DNA of 64,000 nucleotides, taken from assembly GCA_900314535.1 (NCBI GenBank), contig OMVT01000006.1, positions 1 to 64,000 of the forward strand, written 5' to 3'. How positions within the stretch are numbered: the stretch's first letter is position 1; each line of letters begins with the position of its first letter. Both the position numbers and the translations under genes were made by a program. Positions 16,637 to 25,605 of this stretch are shown piece after piece. The notes below the pieces were generated by a model that saw only the letters and a program-made list of their open reading frames with translations, did no database searches and was not told where the DNA came from. This DNA is from an uncultured Olsenella sp. Its GTDB lineage: Bacteria; Actinomycetota; Coriobacteriia; Coriobacteriales; Atopobiaceae.

Positions 16637-17617
16637 CTATTTCCCGAGGCGCTGGAGCACGGTCTCGGCGATTGCCTCAGACGTGAGCCCTGCGCGCTTC
16701 CTCAGATGTGCCTGCGTATCTGCCTCGAGATAGGTGTCAGGAGCCGCGACTGGGACAAGTGACGGCCTCTTGGCCAGAGGCGCCAGATATTCTGCCAAGG
16801 CGCTGCCAAAGCCGCCGATGCGCGTATGCTCCTCGATAGAGACCCAGAGATGGGCGCCCAGGAACTGGTCCAGAAATGCTGTGTCAAGCGGCTTTATCGT
16901 CGCAAGCTCGGCAAGAGCGCAGGAGATGCCCTGCGTGGCGAGCGTCTCCTGTGCGTCTGCTGCCGCAGCGCAGAGGCTTCCTGTCGCTATGAGCACGACC
17001 TCGGCATCTTCTGGACCTGCCAGAAGCGTGCCTGTGCCGATCCTGAAGTCCACACCGGCATCTGTGGGCTCCAGGAACGTGCCCGTTGTTATGCGCACAT
17101 AGGCCGGCCTCGGGTGCGCTGCAAGCTCCTCCAGGGCAAGTGCCAGCTCGGCGTTGTCCCTCGGAGATACGACCGTGAGGTTCGGAATCGCACGCATGTC
17201 TGCAATGTCCTCGAGCCCCATATGGCTCGCACCGAGCTCCCCTACGGCGTAGCCCGCTCCCAGGCCCACCAGGATCACGGGGCTTTCCATCATGCCGAGG
17301 TTCACACGGATCTGGTCGAGCACGCGTGCCGTGATGAAGGGCGCGTAGGAGACAGCAAAGACAGGGCCCCCCTCGTTTGCAAGGGCTGCGGCCACCTCAA
17401 TCTGGTTCTGCTCTGCGATGCCGCACTGCACGAAGGCATCGGGATGACGTGCCTTGAGGTCGTCGAGCGAAAGCCTCCGACCATAGTCGGAGACAACGAC
17501 GGAGAGCAGCGGATGGGCATCTGCGAGCCGTGCCATCGTCTCGCCGAAGACCTCCTTGGAATCCTTTGCATCGAGCGCACGTGCCTCTCCGGCATCCATA
17601 TGACGCATCTCACTCAT
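16637..17617 (-). CDS. transketolase, C-terminal half (pyrimidine-binding and C domains)
   Basis: A 326-residue C-terminal section of a split transketolase. CGIAEQNQIEVAAALANEGG carries the catalytic Glu that contacts the thiamine pyrimidine. FITARVLDQIRVNLG, GASHMGLEDIADMRAIPNL and a C-terminal domain ending in ETVLQRLGK follow. It needs the N-terminal half encoded immediately upstream to bind thiamine diphosphate. ATG 17617 overlaps the upstream stop by 8 bases, indicating coupled translation; the longer open frame to 17707 only overlaps that gene. The acceptor sugar is unknown. Confidence 0.9.
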   Translation of the reverse strand: MSEMRHMDAGEARALDAKDSKEVFGETMARLADAHPLLSVVVSDYGRRLSLDDLKARHPDAFVQCGIAEQNQIEVAAALANEGGPVFAVSYAPFITARVLDQIRVNLGMMESPVILVGLGAGYAVGELGASHMGLEDIADMRAIPNLTVVSPRDNAELALALEELAAHPRPAYVRITTGTFLEPTDAGVDFRIGTGTLLAGPEDAEVVLIATGSLCAAAADAQETLATQGISCALAELATIKPLDTAFLDQFLGAHLWVSIEEHTRIGGFGSALAEYLAPLAKRPSLVPVAAPDTYLEADTQAHLRKRAGLTSEAIAETVLQRLGK

Positions 17618-19352
17618 GGGCTGCTGCCTCCCTCGCTGCTGCAAGCTCCACTTCAGCCTCATCCCAGAGCTCTCTGTCGAGCCCATGGTCATGCCATGCC
17701 GCCACACCTGCCGCGAATGAGAGGCCCTTGCCCTTCACGGTGTGGGCAATGATGGCACGGGGGGCATCGTGGGCAGACGAGAGTGTCTGCCAGAGCGCAC
17801 CGACATCGTGGCCGTCCACTTCCACGGTCTCGAACCCGAAGGCAGCGAATTTCTGCGCAAGAGGTGCTGTATCGAGGATCTCTGCGGTCGGTCCGTCGAG
17901 CTGCATGCCATTCGCATCGACAATCACCGTGAGATGGGAAAGACGGTTGTGGCCGGCAAAGGCCGCTGCCTCCCACGTGCTTCCCTCATTGCACTCGCCG
18001 TCGCCCACGAGGCAGAAGACGCGCGAGGAGAGCTTCTTGCGTCTCAACGCCAGCGCCAGGCCTGCCGCATAGCCGAGGCCCATGCCGAGAGACCCTCCAG
18101 AGGTCTCGAGGCCACGTGCGGGGTCGCGCTTGGGGTGCTTGAAGAGCACCGCATCCGGCCCGAAGAGCCCCTTGTCCATATCTTCCTGAGAGATGAGGCC
18201 AGCCTTGAGAAGTGCCGGGTAAAGGCCGACGGCAGCATGTGCCTTCGAGAGCACGAAGCGGTCGCGCTCCTCCCAGAGCGTGCCGTCCTTGCCAGTATGC
18301 AGGACGGCACCAAAGAGGACGGCGTAGATCTCTGCCGCCGAGAACGCGCCTCCGATATGGAAGGGCATGTCCGGATAGCGCTCAGCCGTCTTGATGACGC
18401 ACTCGCGGATATCGCAGGCCAGAAGGTCGAGACGGCGGCGCTCCTGCTTCGGAAGCATCTCTGCATCGCGCGGAGAGGCCGCAAGGGCTTGAGGACGCTT
18501 CATCTCATCCTGCAGCGCCACACCCATGAGGCTCTGGTCCGAGCGCAGCCAGGTCAGGCTCCACTCGATCGGGACATGGTTGTCGAGGCTGATCGTCTGC
18601 TCGAGCAGAAGCACCGGTGCCTCGGCAGGAAGCGCCAAGTATCCTCCATGCTCCTTGCCAGCGCAGGTCGCCGAGCTCCTCATGTTCGAGAGGGCGATCT
18701 CATGGCCCGAGCAGCGCTCGACAGCGTCGAAGAGCGACTCCTTCGTAAAGTCGGAGTCAGCCAGCCCCGGGCAGGCACCCAGGTTCTCCCATGATTCCTG
18801 GCAGACGATGGCTCGGCCTTCGACCGTGCGGACCCGACGCATGAAGAGGACAGGCTCTCCTGTCTCGAGTCCCAGCTCCTGTGCGACCTCGGCAGGTGCC
18901 GGCAGCACTTCCTTTGCGAGCACCTGGGTCTTGAAGGCAAGCCCCTGCTCCTTCAGGGCATGGGCAAACGAGAGCGGACGCGCGCCTCCCGGATGTGCCA
19001 CGCCGGAGCGGGTCACGAACGTCCCCTTGCCCTTGCGCTGGACCAGGAGGCCTTCATCCACAAGCATGCCAATGGCACGGCGGACGGTGCCGCGGGAGAC
19101 GCCGTAGCGCTCCATCAGGGCATGCTCGCTCATGATTCTCGAACCTGCCGGCCACTCGCCTGAGATGATGCGGCCACGCAGCAGCTTTGCCAGCAGCTCG
19201 TGCAGGAGCTGCCCTGTGCCTGCCTCCCTCAGAGGGACTGCTGCCTCTGGACGAGGGGCAGCATCTGCGCCAGGCGTCTTCTCGGCCTCACGCGCAACAA
19301 GCTGCGGCACCGGAAAGCTCCTCTGTGCACGCTTCTCTGCTATCTCTGCCAT
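17610..19352 (-). CDS. GntR-UTRA regulator fused to transketolase N-terminal half
   Basis: One uninterrupted frame of 580 residues joins two unrelated functions. Residues about 47-117 are a GntR winged helix (SGEWPAGSRIMSEHALMERY, GVSRGTVRRAIGMLVDEGLL, GKGTFV). About 125-283 is a UTRA effector domain ending in IEWSLTWLRSDQSLM. About 300-575 is the thiamine-diphosphate half of transketolase: FHIGGAFSAAEIYAVLF, SKAHAAVGLYPALL, TSGGSLGMGLGYAAG, GDGECNEGSTWEA with Asn in DANGMQ, and HTVKGKGLSF. The C-half gene overlaps its 3' end. ATG 19352 has GAGGAAG; a TTG lies upstream at 19394. An internal ATG at 18503 with AGGA could yield the enzyme half alone. Both halves are clear; their joint function is unknown. 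Confidence 0.9.
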   Translation of the reverse strand: MAEIAEKRAQRSFPVPQLVAREAEKTPGADAAPRPEAAVPLREAGTGQLLHELLAKLLRGRIISGEWPAGSRIMSEHALMERYGVSRGTVRRAIGMLVDEGLLVQRKGKGTFVTRSGVAHPGGARPLSFAHALKEQGLAFKTQVLAKEVLPAPAEVAQELGLETGEPVLFMRRVRTVEGRAIVCQESWENLGACPGLADSDFTKESLFDAVERCSGHEIALSNMRSSATCAGKEHGGYLALPAEAPVLLLEQTISLDNHVPIEWSLTWLRSDQSLMGVALQDEMKRPQALAASPRDAEMLPKQERRRLDLLACDIRECVIKTAERYPDMPFHIGGAFSAAEIYAVLFGAVLHTGKDGTLWEERDRFVLSKAHAAVGLYPALLKAGLISQEDMDKGLFGPDAVLFKHPKRDPARGLETSGGSLGMGLGYAAGLALALRRKKLSSRVFCLVGDGECNEGSTWEAAAFAGHNRLSHLTVIVDANGMQLDGPTAEILDTAPLAQKFAAFGFETVEVDGHDVGALWQTLSSAHDAPRAIIAHTVKGKGLSFAAGVAAWHDHGLDRELWDEAEVELAAAREAAAHE

Positions 19353-19529
19353 GGGTGGACACTTCCTCGTGAGCCCTGCTTTCCTGAAGGACAACTAGAA
19401 GACAGGACAGGTTATGGACAACTGAGCGTAGCCCATCATAGTGCACAGGGGAAGTCCATCATCTGCCAACGGCAAAGTCCGCAATATCTCTGTGAGGGAC
19501 GATGCCCTGCTGGAAGTGCGCCGCACTAC

Positions 19530-19558
19530 GAAAAAGGCCGGAGCGCTATGTTCCGGCC
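19530..19558 (-). terminator. terminator of tRNA-Leu
   Basis: GGCCGGA/TCCGGCC stem followed by TTTTTCG on the minus strand. Confidence 0.85.
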
Positions 19559-19568
19559 AAGATAGTTC

Positions 19569-19653
19569 TGGTAGGGGCGGCGGGGCTCGAACCCGCAAGC
19601 CTTGCGGCGGCAGATTTTAAGTCTGCTGCGTCTGCCAATTTCGCCACGCCCCC
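19569..19653 (-). tRNA. tRNA-Leu(TAA)
   Basis: Class II tRNA on the minus strand with a long variable arm (GCCGCAAGGCTTG region), anticodon loop CTTAAAA (anticodon TAA), T arm GCGGGTTCGAGCCCCGC and encoded CCA. It is not interrupted. Confidence 0.95.
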
Positions 19654-19688
19654 AAGTATCCTTCAAGAGTAGCGCATTGAGGACAGGA

Positions 19689-20675
19689 TCAGAGCGTCGA
19701 GAGCGCAGGCGTCCAGGGAAGCGGCGCTTCCTCGCCGAGCCAGGCTGCTGCCGTGGCAAGCGAGAGGCCCGAGAGGAGGTCGTGCTCGCTTACGGTCGCC
19801 ACGTCGAACCCGGTGCACTTCATGGCCTCAGAGATGGCAAGGGTGCCGCCGAGGATGACAGGCGCCCGCTTGGCCTGAAGGCCCTTCATATGTGCCCTCT
19901 CCTCGACCGTGAGGCTCGCGAGCCGTGCAGCCAGGCGCTCGACTGTCGTGCGCTCGAGCTCGTGCAGATGCACGTAGGCAGAATCGTAAGGGTCGAGCTC
20001 TGCATCCATTGCGACAAGCGAGGTCGCCGTGCCTCCGACAAGCACGAGACGGGTAGCTGCCTCAGGAAGCTCATCAAGCTCTGCCACCGCCTCCTCGAAG
20101 GGGTCATCGCAGAAGGCACGTGCCGCCTCGATATCAGCTGCCACAGGCGGGTCCTGCTTCTTCAGGAAGAGGTCCGTGAGGCGGCGTGCGCCCACATTGA
20201 CCGAGCGCACATGGTCGACACGCAGGCGTCCATCTGCCAGCTTTCCCTGGCTCAGCTCCGTCGAGCCGCCGCCAGAATCTGCGACAAGCACCTCTTCGTC
20301 CGGAAAGTCCTGGACGACGCCCAGAAGGGCCAGAGAGCCTTCAGTCGTGCCCGGAATGACAGAAGGAACAAGGCCGAGCTTGGCCAGAGGCTCCAGAAGC
20401 TCCGATGAGTTTTCGGCATCGCGCGCGGCGCTCGTGAGCGTGCAGGCGCAGGCAGATGCTCCCATGGCACGGGCTTCATCCACATAGCCCCTGACGCAGG
20501 CGAGCACACGCTCGATAGCGGCAGAGGAGAGCCTTCCTGTCTCTGCCGTGCCTTCGCCCATGTTGCAGATCGTCGAGGTCTTCTTGAGCTGGGAGAGCGC
20601 GCTCCCCTGCTCCTTTTCGGAGACCGCAAGACGCGCCGTGATCGTGCCGATATCGATGACTGCAATCCTCGCCAT
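19689..20675 (-). CDS. Ppx/GppA phosphatase family protein
   Basis: A 328-residue ASKHA-fold enzyme that hydrolyses polyphosphate or pppGpp. The phosphate-1 motif VIDIGTITARLAV (the usual form is DIGTNSxR), TSAARDAENS and the phosphate-2 motif ADSGGGSTELSQG are visible, as is VGGTATSL. It has the short form of the family, without the C-terminal HD domain. It starts two bases after the divIC-like gene stop with GAGGAG inside that gene, so the two are co-transcribed. Which polyphosphate-type substrate is used cannot be told. Confidence 0.9.
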   Translation of the reverse strand: MARIAVIDIGTITARLAVSEKEQGSALSQLKKTSTICNMGEGTAETGRLSSAAIERVLACVRGYVDEARAMGASACACTLTSAARDAENSSELLEPLAKLGLVPSVIPGTTEGSLALLGVVQDFPDEEVLVADSGGGSTELSQGKLADGRLRVDHVRSVNVGARRLTDLFLKKQDPPVAADIEAARAFCDDPFEEAVAELDELPEAATRLVLVGGTATSLVAMDAELDPYDSAYVHLHELERTTVERLAARLASLTVEERAHMKGLQAKRAPVILGGTLAISEAMKCTGFDVATVSEHDLLSGLSLATAAAWLGEEAPLPWTPALSTL

Positions 20676-20677
20676 GA

Positions 20678-21466
20678 CTACTCCTCGAACTTGTACTGGA
20701 AAAGCCCATCCAGGAACTTCGTGAGGTCGTCTGTATCGGCCGTCGCTGTGCTCGTGCCAGAGATCGTATCCGAGGTGGAATCAGAGCCATCGGAAGAGTC
20801 CTCGGCCACTTCGGAGCCTTCGCCCGTGATCGTGACCGGCGTCTCGCCCTCTTCGACGTAGCCATGCTTTCTGGCCTCGTCCTCGATGCCTTCCTGCGTC
20901 TGGAGCGAGCTCACCTCGCCCTGGAGGACCGAGTTGGCAGAGTTCAGCTGCGCATACTGTGCCTGGAGGTCCTGGGTCCTCCTCTGAGCCACATACCAGC
21001 TGCGGATGGGACCATAGAGGGAAAGGATGACAGCAGCTATGACCGCAAGGATCACGAGACCCTTGTGGGAGCCGAGGATGCTCATCGGCTTGTCGGAGCC
21101 ACGGCCGCGCTCCGCATCTGCAGCAGGAGAAGAGATGCCCTCTCTTCTGCGCCTGCGTGCTTCCTGGCGCTCCTGGACCGTGAGATTCTGAGGATCTGCT
21201 GCCTGCGTTGTCTGGACAGGTGCCTGGGCCGGGGCAGCATATGCAGCGCTGCGAGAGGTACGCCTATGCAGCCGGTCATTGCCGACTTTCCTGAACGCAT
21301 CGCCGTCGCCTGAGAGCCTCACGCCACGCGAGTTCGGACCGACAAAGACAGCAGGACGCCAGCTGGCCTGGCTGGTGTTTCTCGTCTCGTGTACCCGAAG
21401 ACGCGGAAGCGACCCGGTCTTGCCGGCATCGCCCGTGCTCCTGCCGAAAGATCTAGGCATTCTCAT
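20678..21466 (-). CDS. FtsB/DivIC septum formation initiator family protein
   Basis: A division protein of about 262 residues and type II topology. A long, disordered, basic cytoplasmic N-terminus (to about residue 125) is followed by one membrane helix (GLVILAVIAAVILSLYGPI), a coiled coil (QRRTQDLQAQYAQLNSANSV) and the family box ARKHGYVEEGETPV. An acidic Ser/Thr-rich tail follows. The role is to link FtsL/FtsQ at the divisome. The start at 21466 is uncertain, since no strong ribosome site is seen; ATG 21493 and 21460 are alternatives. It lies upstream of ppx in one operon. Confidence 0.85.
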   Translation of the reverse strand: MRMPRSFGRSTGDAGKTGSLPRLRVHETRNTSQASWRPAVFVGPNSRGVRLSGDGDAFRKVGNDRLHRRTSRSAAYAAPAQAPVQTTQAADPQNLTVQERQEARRRRREGISSPAADAERGRGSDKPMSILGSHKGLVILAVIAAVILSLYGPIRSWYVAQRRTQDLQAQYAQLNSANSVLQGEVSSLQTQEGIEDEARKHGYVEEGETPVTITGEGSEVAEDSSDGSDSTSDTISGTSTATADTDDLTKFLDGLFQYKFEE

Positions 21467-21534
21467 TGCGTGCGTTTCCCCATCGAGACCCATAGCTGCC
21501 TGTTTCGTTTGAAGTATAGATACAGCCTGAAGAA

Positions 21535-21562
21535 GACAGAAGGACCAGCCGGCCCTTCTGTC
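21535..21562 (-). other. 5' leader stem-loop of divIC-ppx transcript
   Basis: GACAGAAGG/CCTTCTGTC, a perfect 9-bp stem lying at the predicted transcription start. It would cap the 5' end of the roughly 95-base leader. Confidence 0.45.
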
Positions 21563-21565
21563 TCT

Positions 21566-21574
21566 TTTATACCA
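21566..21574 (-). promoter_or_regulatory. extended -10 of the divIC-ppx operon
   Basis: The minus strand reads TGGTATAAA, an extended -10 about 100 bases before the divIC-like start. Confidence 0.5.
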
Positions 21575-21722
21575 TGCCATAGCGCCTGCCATCCTGGCCT
21601 GTGCACAGTTTCCATTACTGGGCACTGCTGGCAATGGTCCGGCCACGAGGCCACATCGGCCCATTTCTCCGGCTGGAGTCCGAACCAAGAGCCAGAATGA
21701 TTGCAGAAGGCAAGAAGAATCC

Positions 21723-22100
21723 ATGCCCGACATGGCATCAGCAAAACAGCCGGGCAGCCCGGAGACGGAGAAGAAGGCCTGCTGGGGGACTGCATGCAAC
21801 GGGACAGAGCTCGCAGACGACCTTCTTCATGCGATGGCAGAAGAATATGAGGAAGGCACCTTGCAGGGCATGCAGGCAAGATCCGCCCTGGCAAGCCCTG
21901 TACAGATGCCAAAAGAGCCGCATCAGCAGGCTGAGGCAAACGCGGCTTCAATTCAGAAAGGCGCAGGGACAGATCTCTTCTGCCCCTGCGCCATCTGCTG
22001 TGCACCTATTCGTCTTCCTCGTCGTCCCCACCGACCTCTTCGAGGACGCCGAGCGCCGCAGGCACGATCTCCTCTGCCCCCTTGTGGAAGGGATACTTGA
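21723..22100 (+). CDS. possible small ORF, unknown, antisense to mfd end
   Basis: A 125-codon open frame in the gap between divIC and mfd. The first ~80 residues are acidic and helical with codons like its neighbours (DDLLHAMAEEYEEGTLQGMQ), preceded by AGAAGGCAAGAAG. It then runs through the mfd terminator and the antisense of mfd, which argues against it. No family is recognised. It may be a small real gene, a remnant or chance. Confidence 0.22.
   Translation: MPDMASAKQPGSPETEKKACWGTACNGTELADDLLHAMAEEYEEGTLQGMQARSALASPVQMPKEPHQQAEANAASIQKGAGTDLFCPCAICCAPIRLPRRPHRPLRGRRAPQARSPLPPCGRDT
21957..21993 (-). terminator. terminator of mfd
   Basis: GGCGCAGGGGCAGA/TCTGTCCCTGCGCC stem then TTTCT on the minus strand. 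Confidence 0.85.
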
Positions 22101-25100
22101 GCTGCTTCGTCTTCGGATAGTAGAAGGCGTGGCGCTCCTTGAACTTGAGCGCAAGCTTCCTCGGCACCTCGATGCCCTGATAGACGAAGCGTCCCTGGAT
22201 GAGGGAGACCGAGGTGACGCCCATGCGCTGGCAGCGGATGCGGATGCGGGCCCTGTCGAAGAGGTTCCTGCCCGCAAGCGGCAGCGCCCCATAGCGCTCC
22301 TCGCAGTCCTTCTGGATGCGGTCCACATCAGAGAGCTCTGAGGCAGAGGCAAGCTGGCGGTAGACAAGAACGCGCTTGTCCACCTCAGGCAGGTACTCCT
22401 CTGCGAGATAGAAGTCTGCCGAGAGGTTGATCGTGACCTCGGGCTGCTCTGTCTGCGCCGTCTCGCCCCTGGCTTCGCTTACCGCCTCGCCGAGCATCTG
22501 CGTGAAGAGGTCGAAGCCGACGCTCGAGAGGTTGCCATGCTGCTCTGCACCCACAAGCGAGCCGGCGCCTCTGATCTCGAGGTCGCGCATTGCGATGCGC
22601 ATGCCGGATCCGAGGTCCTGGTACTCATTGATAGCGGTAAGACGGTCCGTTGCCTCAGGCGTGAGCGGCTGTTCTCCCGGGAACATGAAGTAGGCATAGG
22701 CCTGGATGCGGCCACGTCCGACGCGGCCCTTGAGCTGGTAGAGCTGGGCCAGACCCAGGCGCTGAGAGTCCTCGATGATCAAGGTATTCGTATGGGGGTT
22801 GTCGATGCCGGACTCGATGATCGTCGTTGCCACGAGCACGTCGATCTCATGCTCCTGGAACTTCATCATCATGTCCTCGACCTCGCGCGAGCTCATCTTG
22901 CCATGCGCGACGCCGATTCTTGCTTCGGGCGCTGCCTCCTGGACGCGCATGACCGCATCGTCGATCGTCTTGACGCGGTTGCTCACGTAGTAGACCTGTC
23001 CCTTGCGGGCAAGCTCGAAGCGGATGGCGGCGCTCACGACGTCCGGATCCCACTCGCCGACCGTCACCTTCACGGGCAGCCTTCCCGGAGGTGCTGTCAT
23101 GATGAGCGACATGTCGCGGACGCCGCTCACGGCCATCTGCATCGTGCGCGGAATCGGCGTAGCGGAAAGCGTCAGCACATCGACCTGCTCGCGCATGTTC
23201 TTGAGCTGCTCCTTGTGCTGGACGCCGAAGCGCTGCTCCTCGTCGATGATGACAAGGCCAAGGTCATGGGGGTTCACATCGTTCGAGAGCAGGCGGTGCG
23301 TGCCGATGAGGACATCGACCGTGCCCTCAGCAAAGCCCTTCAAGGCCTTCTTCTGCCTGGCCGGCGTGACAAAGCGGGAGAGCACCTGGACGTTGAGACC
23401 GAAGGGCGTAAACCGCTCATAGAACGTCTGGTAGTGCTGCTCGGCCAGGATCGTCGTGGGGCAGAGCACCATGACCTGGCGGGAGGAGCAGCAGCACTTG
23501 AAGGCCGCACGCAGGGCCACCTCGGTCTTGCCGAAGCCCACATCGCCGCAGAGGAGCCTGTCCATAGGCTTCGGCGACTCCATATCGGCCTTGATGTCTG
23601 CAATCGCAGACTTCTGGTCAGGCGTCAGAGGATAGGGGAAGCTTGCCTCCATCTCCTCCTGCTCAGGGGTATCCGGCGGGAAGGCATAGCCCGCGACGCT
23701 TGCGCGCCTCGTATAGAGGTCCACAAGGTCGAAGGCAAGCTTCTTTGCGCTCTTCCGGGCCTTGCCGGTCGCACGCGACCAGTCTGCTGTATTGAGGCGC
23801 GTGAGGCGCGGAGCCGCGCCATCCGGGCCGATATAGCGGGTGATCCTGTCCACCTGCTCGAGCGGCACGTAGAGCTTGTCGCCGCCTGCATATTCGAGGA
23901 GGAAGTAGTCACGCTGGCGTCCTGCCACTTCCTGGCGCACGATCTGGGAGAAGAGGGCGATGCCGTGCGTTGCGTGCACGACATAGTCTCCCGGCTTGAA
24001 CGGGAACGTGACCGAGGTGGGATCGATCTTCTTGACCCGCTTCGCATGCTTTGCCATGCGAGCCGTGAGATCTGACACCGAAAGGACGCCCAGGCCTGCC
24101 GTCGGCACGATGATGCCAGCAGGGACCGGTGCATCGAAGAACGTGACCTTCCCCTTCTCGAGAGGCACGATGCTCTTTTCCGCCTCAGGATCGTCTACCG
24201 GGATCCTGTTCTCGGGGGCCGAGCCCAGAGACTCGACAAAGGGGATGGCCTCGTCGTTGAAGGTAAGCTCCAAGGCCTCGCGGGCACCTCTGTCCGGCAC
24301 AGCGAAGATCACGGCCATGCGGTCAGAGATCATCTGGCGGACGCTTCCCAGAAGCTTCGTATCGGAACCTGCGATATTCGGCTGCCTCACCTTGAGCTCT
24401 GCCGTCACACGCGTCCCCTGGCGCATGATGCTTGCAAACGAGAGGCGCTGCTGTCGCCCGAAATCGAGCTTCTTCGGGTCGGTATAGAGACCTTCCGTCT
24501 TCTCGCGCGCATTCTGCGCTGCAGATGAGATGTCGTCTGTCGCACGCTGGCAGTCATCGAAGAGCGCCCTCGGCTCTGCAAGCACGACGAGGGTCTCAGA
24601 CGAGATGTGCTCCAAGGGCGATGCCGTGCTGCCGTAGAGCACCGGCAGATACTTCTCGAGATGCGGCGCATCTGCGCCCTGGCCGATAAGCTCGAGGTCC
24701 TCAGCGATCTTCGTGCTCTCCTGTGCCGGCTTGAAGAGGGCCTTCTTGGCACGGATGACGCTCTCAGGTGAGAGTGCCATCTCGCGGCAGGGCCCCACCG
24801 TCACGCTCTCGAGCTCGCCGATCGTCTGGCCGGTCGAAGGCACCATGCGGCGGATCCGGTCGATCTCGTCGCCGAAGAACTCGATCCTCACCGGGCTTGT
24901 TGCCTGTGCGGGGAACACATCGACCGCATCTCCATGCACCCAGAAGGCACCCGGTGCATCCGCTGCGCCCTTGGGGCTATAGCCCATGCCGACAAGAAGG
25001 GCAGGGACATCCTCGAAGGGCACCTCATCGCCACACGAAAACGTGCTCGGCGCGAAGTAGCCAGAGCCCTTGGGCGGCACGCGGCGCAGGAGCGCGGCAG

Positions 25101-25464
25101 CAGATGCCACGACGATGCAGGGCTCCCCTGCCGCAAGACGCGCTATCGCATGGCAGCGGGCGCCGACGACAGCATCGTCGTAGCCTGCATCGGACCAGGG
25201 ATAGTCCTTTCTTGCCGGATAGCGTGAGACCGATGGCATGCCGAGCCAGGCAGCAAGGGTACGCGCGGTCCTGTCAGCCGCCTCCTCGCCTGCCACGACC
25301 AGAAGGCACGGACGGGGATGCTCTGCCCACAGCGCTGCCAGCACAAGCGGGCGTGCGCTCTGGGCGACCGCGAGCGTCAGGTCGTGTCCTTCATGGTACT
25401 CATGCAGGGCTTCTGCCATCTCGGGCGCCGAAAGGAGACGGGAACCCACACGGTTTATGAACAT
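22006..25464 (-). CDS. mfd: transcription-repair coupling factor
   Basis: A 1152-residue DNA translocase that removes stalled RNA polymerase and recruits UvrA. The UvrB-like N-terminal modules span about residues 1-350; the CarD/RNAP-interacting domain has FKPGDYVVHATHGIALFSQI at about 490-510. The helicase core has Walker A GDVGFGKTEVALRAA, DEEQ (IIDEEQRFGVQHK), SATPIPRTMQM and GRVGRGRIQAYAYF. The C-terminal TRCF domain follows. The length is complete. GAGG lies ten bases before the ATG. Monocistronic with its own terminator. Confidence 0.97.
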   Translation of the reverse strand: MFINRVGSRLLSAPEMAEALHEYHEGHDLTLAVAQSARPLVLAALWAEHPRPCLLVVAGEEAADRTARTLAAWLGMPSVSRYPARKDYPWSDAGYDDAVVGARCHAIARLAAGEPCIVVASAAALLRRVPPKGSGYFAPSTFSCGDEVPFEDVPALLVGMGYSPKGAADAPGAFWVHGDAVDVFPAQATSPVRIEFFGDEIDRIRRMVPSTGQTIGELESVTVGPCREMALSPESVIRAKKALFKPAQESTKIAEDLELIGQGADAPHLEKYLPVLYGSTASPLEHISSETLVVLAEPRALFDDCQRATDDISSAAQNAREKTEGLYTDPKKLDFGRQQRLSFASIMRQGTRVTAELKVRQPNIAGSDTKLLGSVRQMISDRMAVIFAVPDRGAREALELTFNDEAIPFVESLGSAPENRIPVDDPEAEKSIVPLEKGKVTFFDAPVPAGIIVPTAGLGVLSVSDLTARMAKHAKRVKKIDPTSVTFPFKPGDYVVHATHGIALFSQIVRQEVAGRQRDYFLLEYAGGDKLYVPLEQVDRITRYIGPDGAAPRLTRLNTADWSRATGKARKSAKKLAFDLVDLYTRRASVAGYAFPPDTPEQEEMEASFPYPLTPDQKSAIADIKADMESPKPMDRLLCGDVGFGKTEVALRAAFKCCCSSRQVMVLCPTTILAEQHYQTFYERFTPFGLNVQVLSRFVTPARQKKALKGFAEGTVDVLIGTHRLLSNDVNPHDLGLVIIDEEQRFGVQHKEQLKNMREQVDVLTLSATPIPRTMQMAVSGVRDMSLIMTAPPGRLPVKVTVGEWDPDVVSAAIRFELARKGQVYYVSNRVKTIDDAVMRVQEAAPEARIGVAHGKMSSREVEDMMMKFQEHEIDVLVATTIIESGIDNPHTNTLIIEDSQRLGLAQLYQLKGRVGRGRIQAYAYFMFPGEQPLTPEATDRLTAINEYQDLGSGMRIAMRDLEIRGAGSLVGAEQHGNLSSVGFDLFTQMLGEAVSEARGETAQTEQPEVTINLSADFYLAEEYLPEVDKRVLVYRQLASASELSDVDRIQKDCEERYGALPLAGRNLFDRARIRIRCQRMGVTSVSLIQGRFVYQGIEVPRKLALKFKERHAFYYPKTKQLKYPFHKGAEEIVPAALGVLEEVGGDDEEDE

Positions 25465-25538
25465 AGATGCAAGACCTCATATCTCTTCTGCCGGCACAAT
25501 CCGGCAGATTCATATCCGGAAGTCCCACGATAGCAGAG

Positions 25539-25573
25539 GGCGGGAGCCTCCCTCATCGAGAGAGGCTCCCGCC
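25539..25573 (-). terminator. 3' hairpin of the glycogen operon
   Basis: GGCGGGAGCCTC/GAGGCTCCCGCC, a 12-bp stem with an 11-base loop after the last glycogen gene. The T-tail is poor. Confidence 0.6.
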
Positions 25574-25605
25574 GCAAAATCGCTGCTTTTCAGCTCACAT
25601 ATCTG

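Noticed and set aside
17610-19352. Fusion as an artefact of two genes read through a stop
   Set aside because: No stop or frameshift exists in the joined frame and both halves have full-length domains; still listed as a check because an internal start (18503) is possible.
21467-21799. Longer N-terminus for the divIC-like protein (start at 21799)
   Set aside because: The added 100+ residues are Cys/Trp/Leu-mixed, cross the predicted promoter and leader hairpin, and lack family similarity.
21570-21956. RNase P, tmRNA or SRP RNA in the gap between divIC and mfd
   Set aside because: No conserved core motifs of these RNAs were found on either strand.
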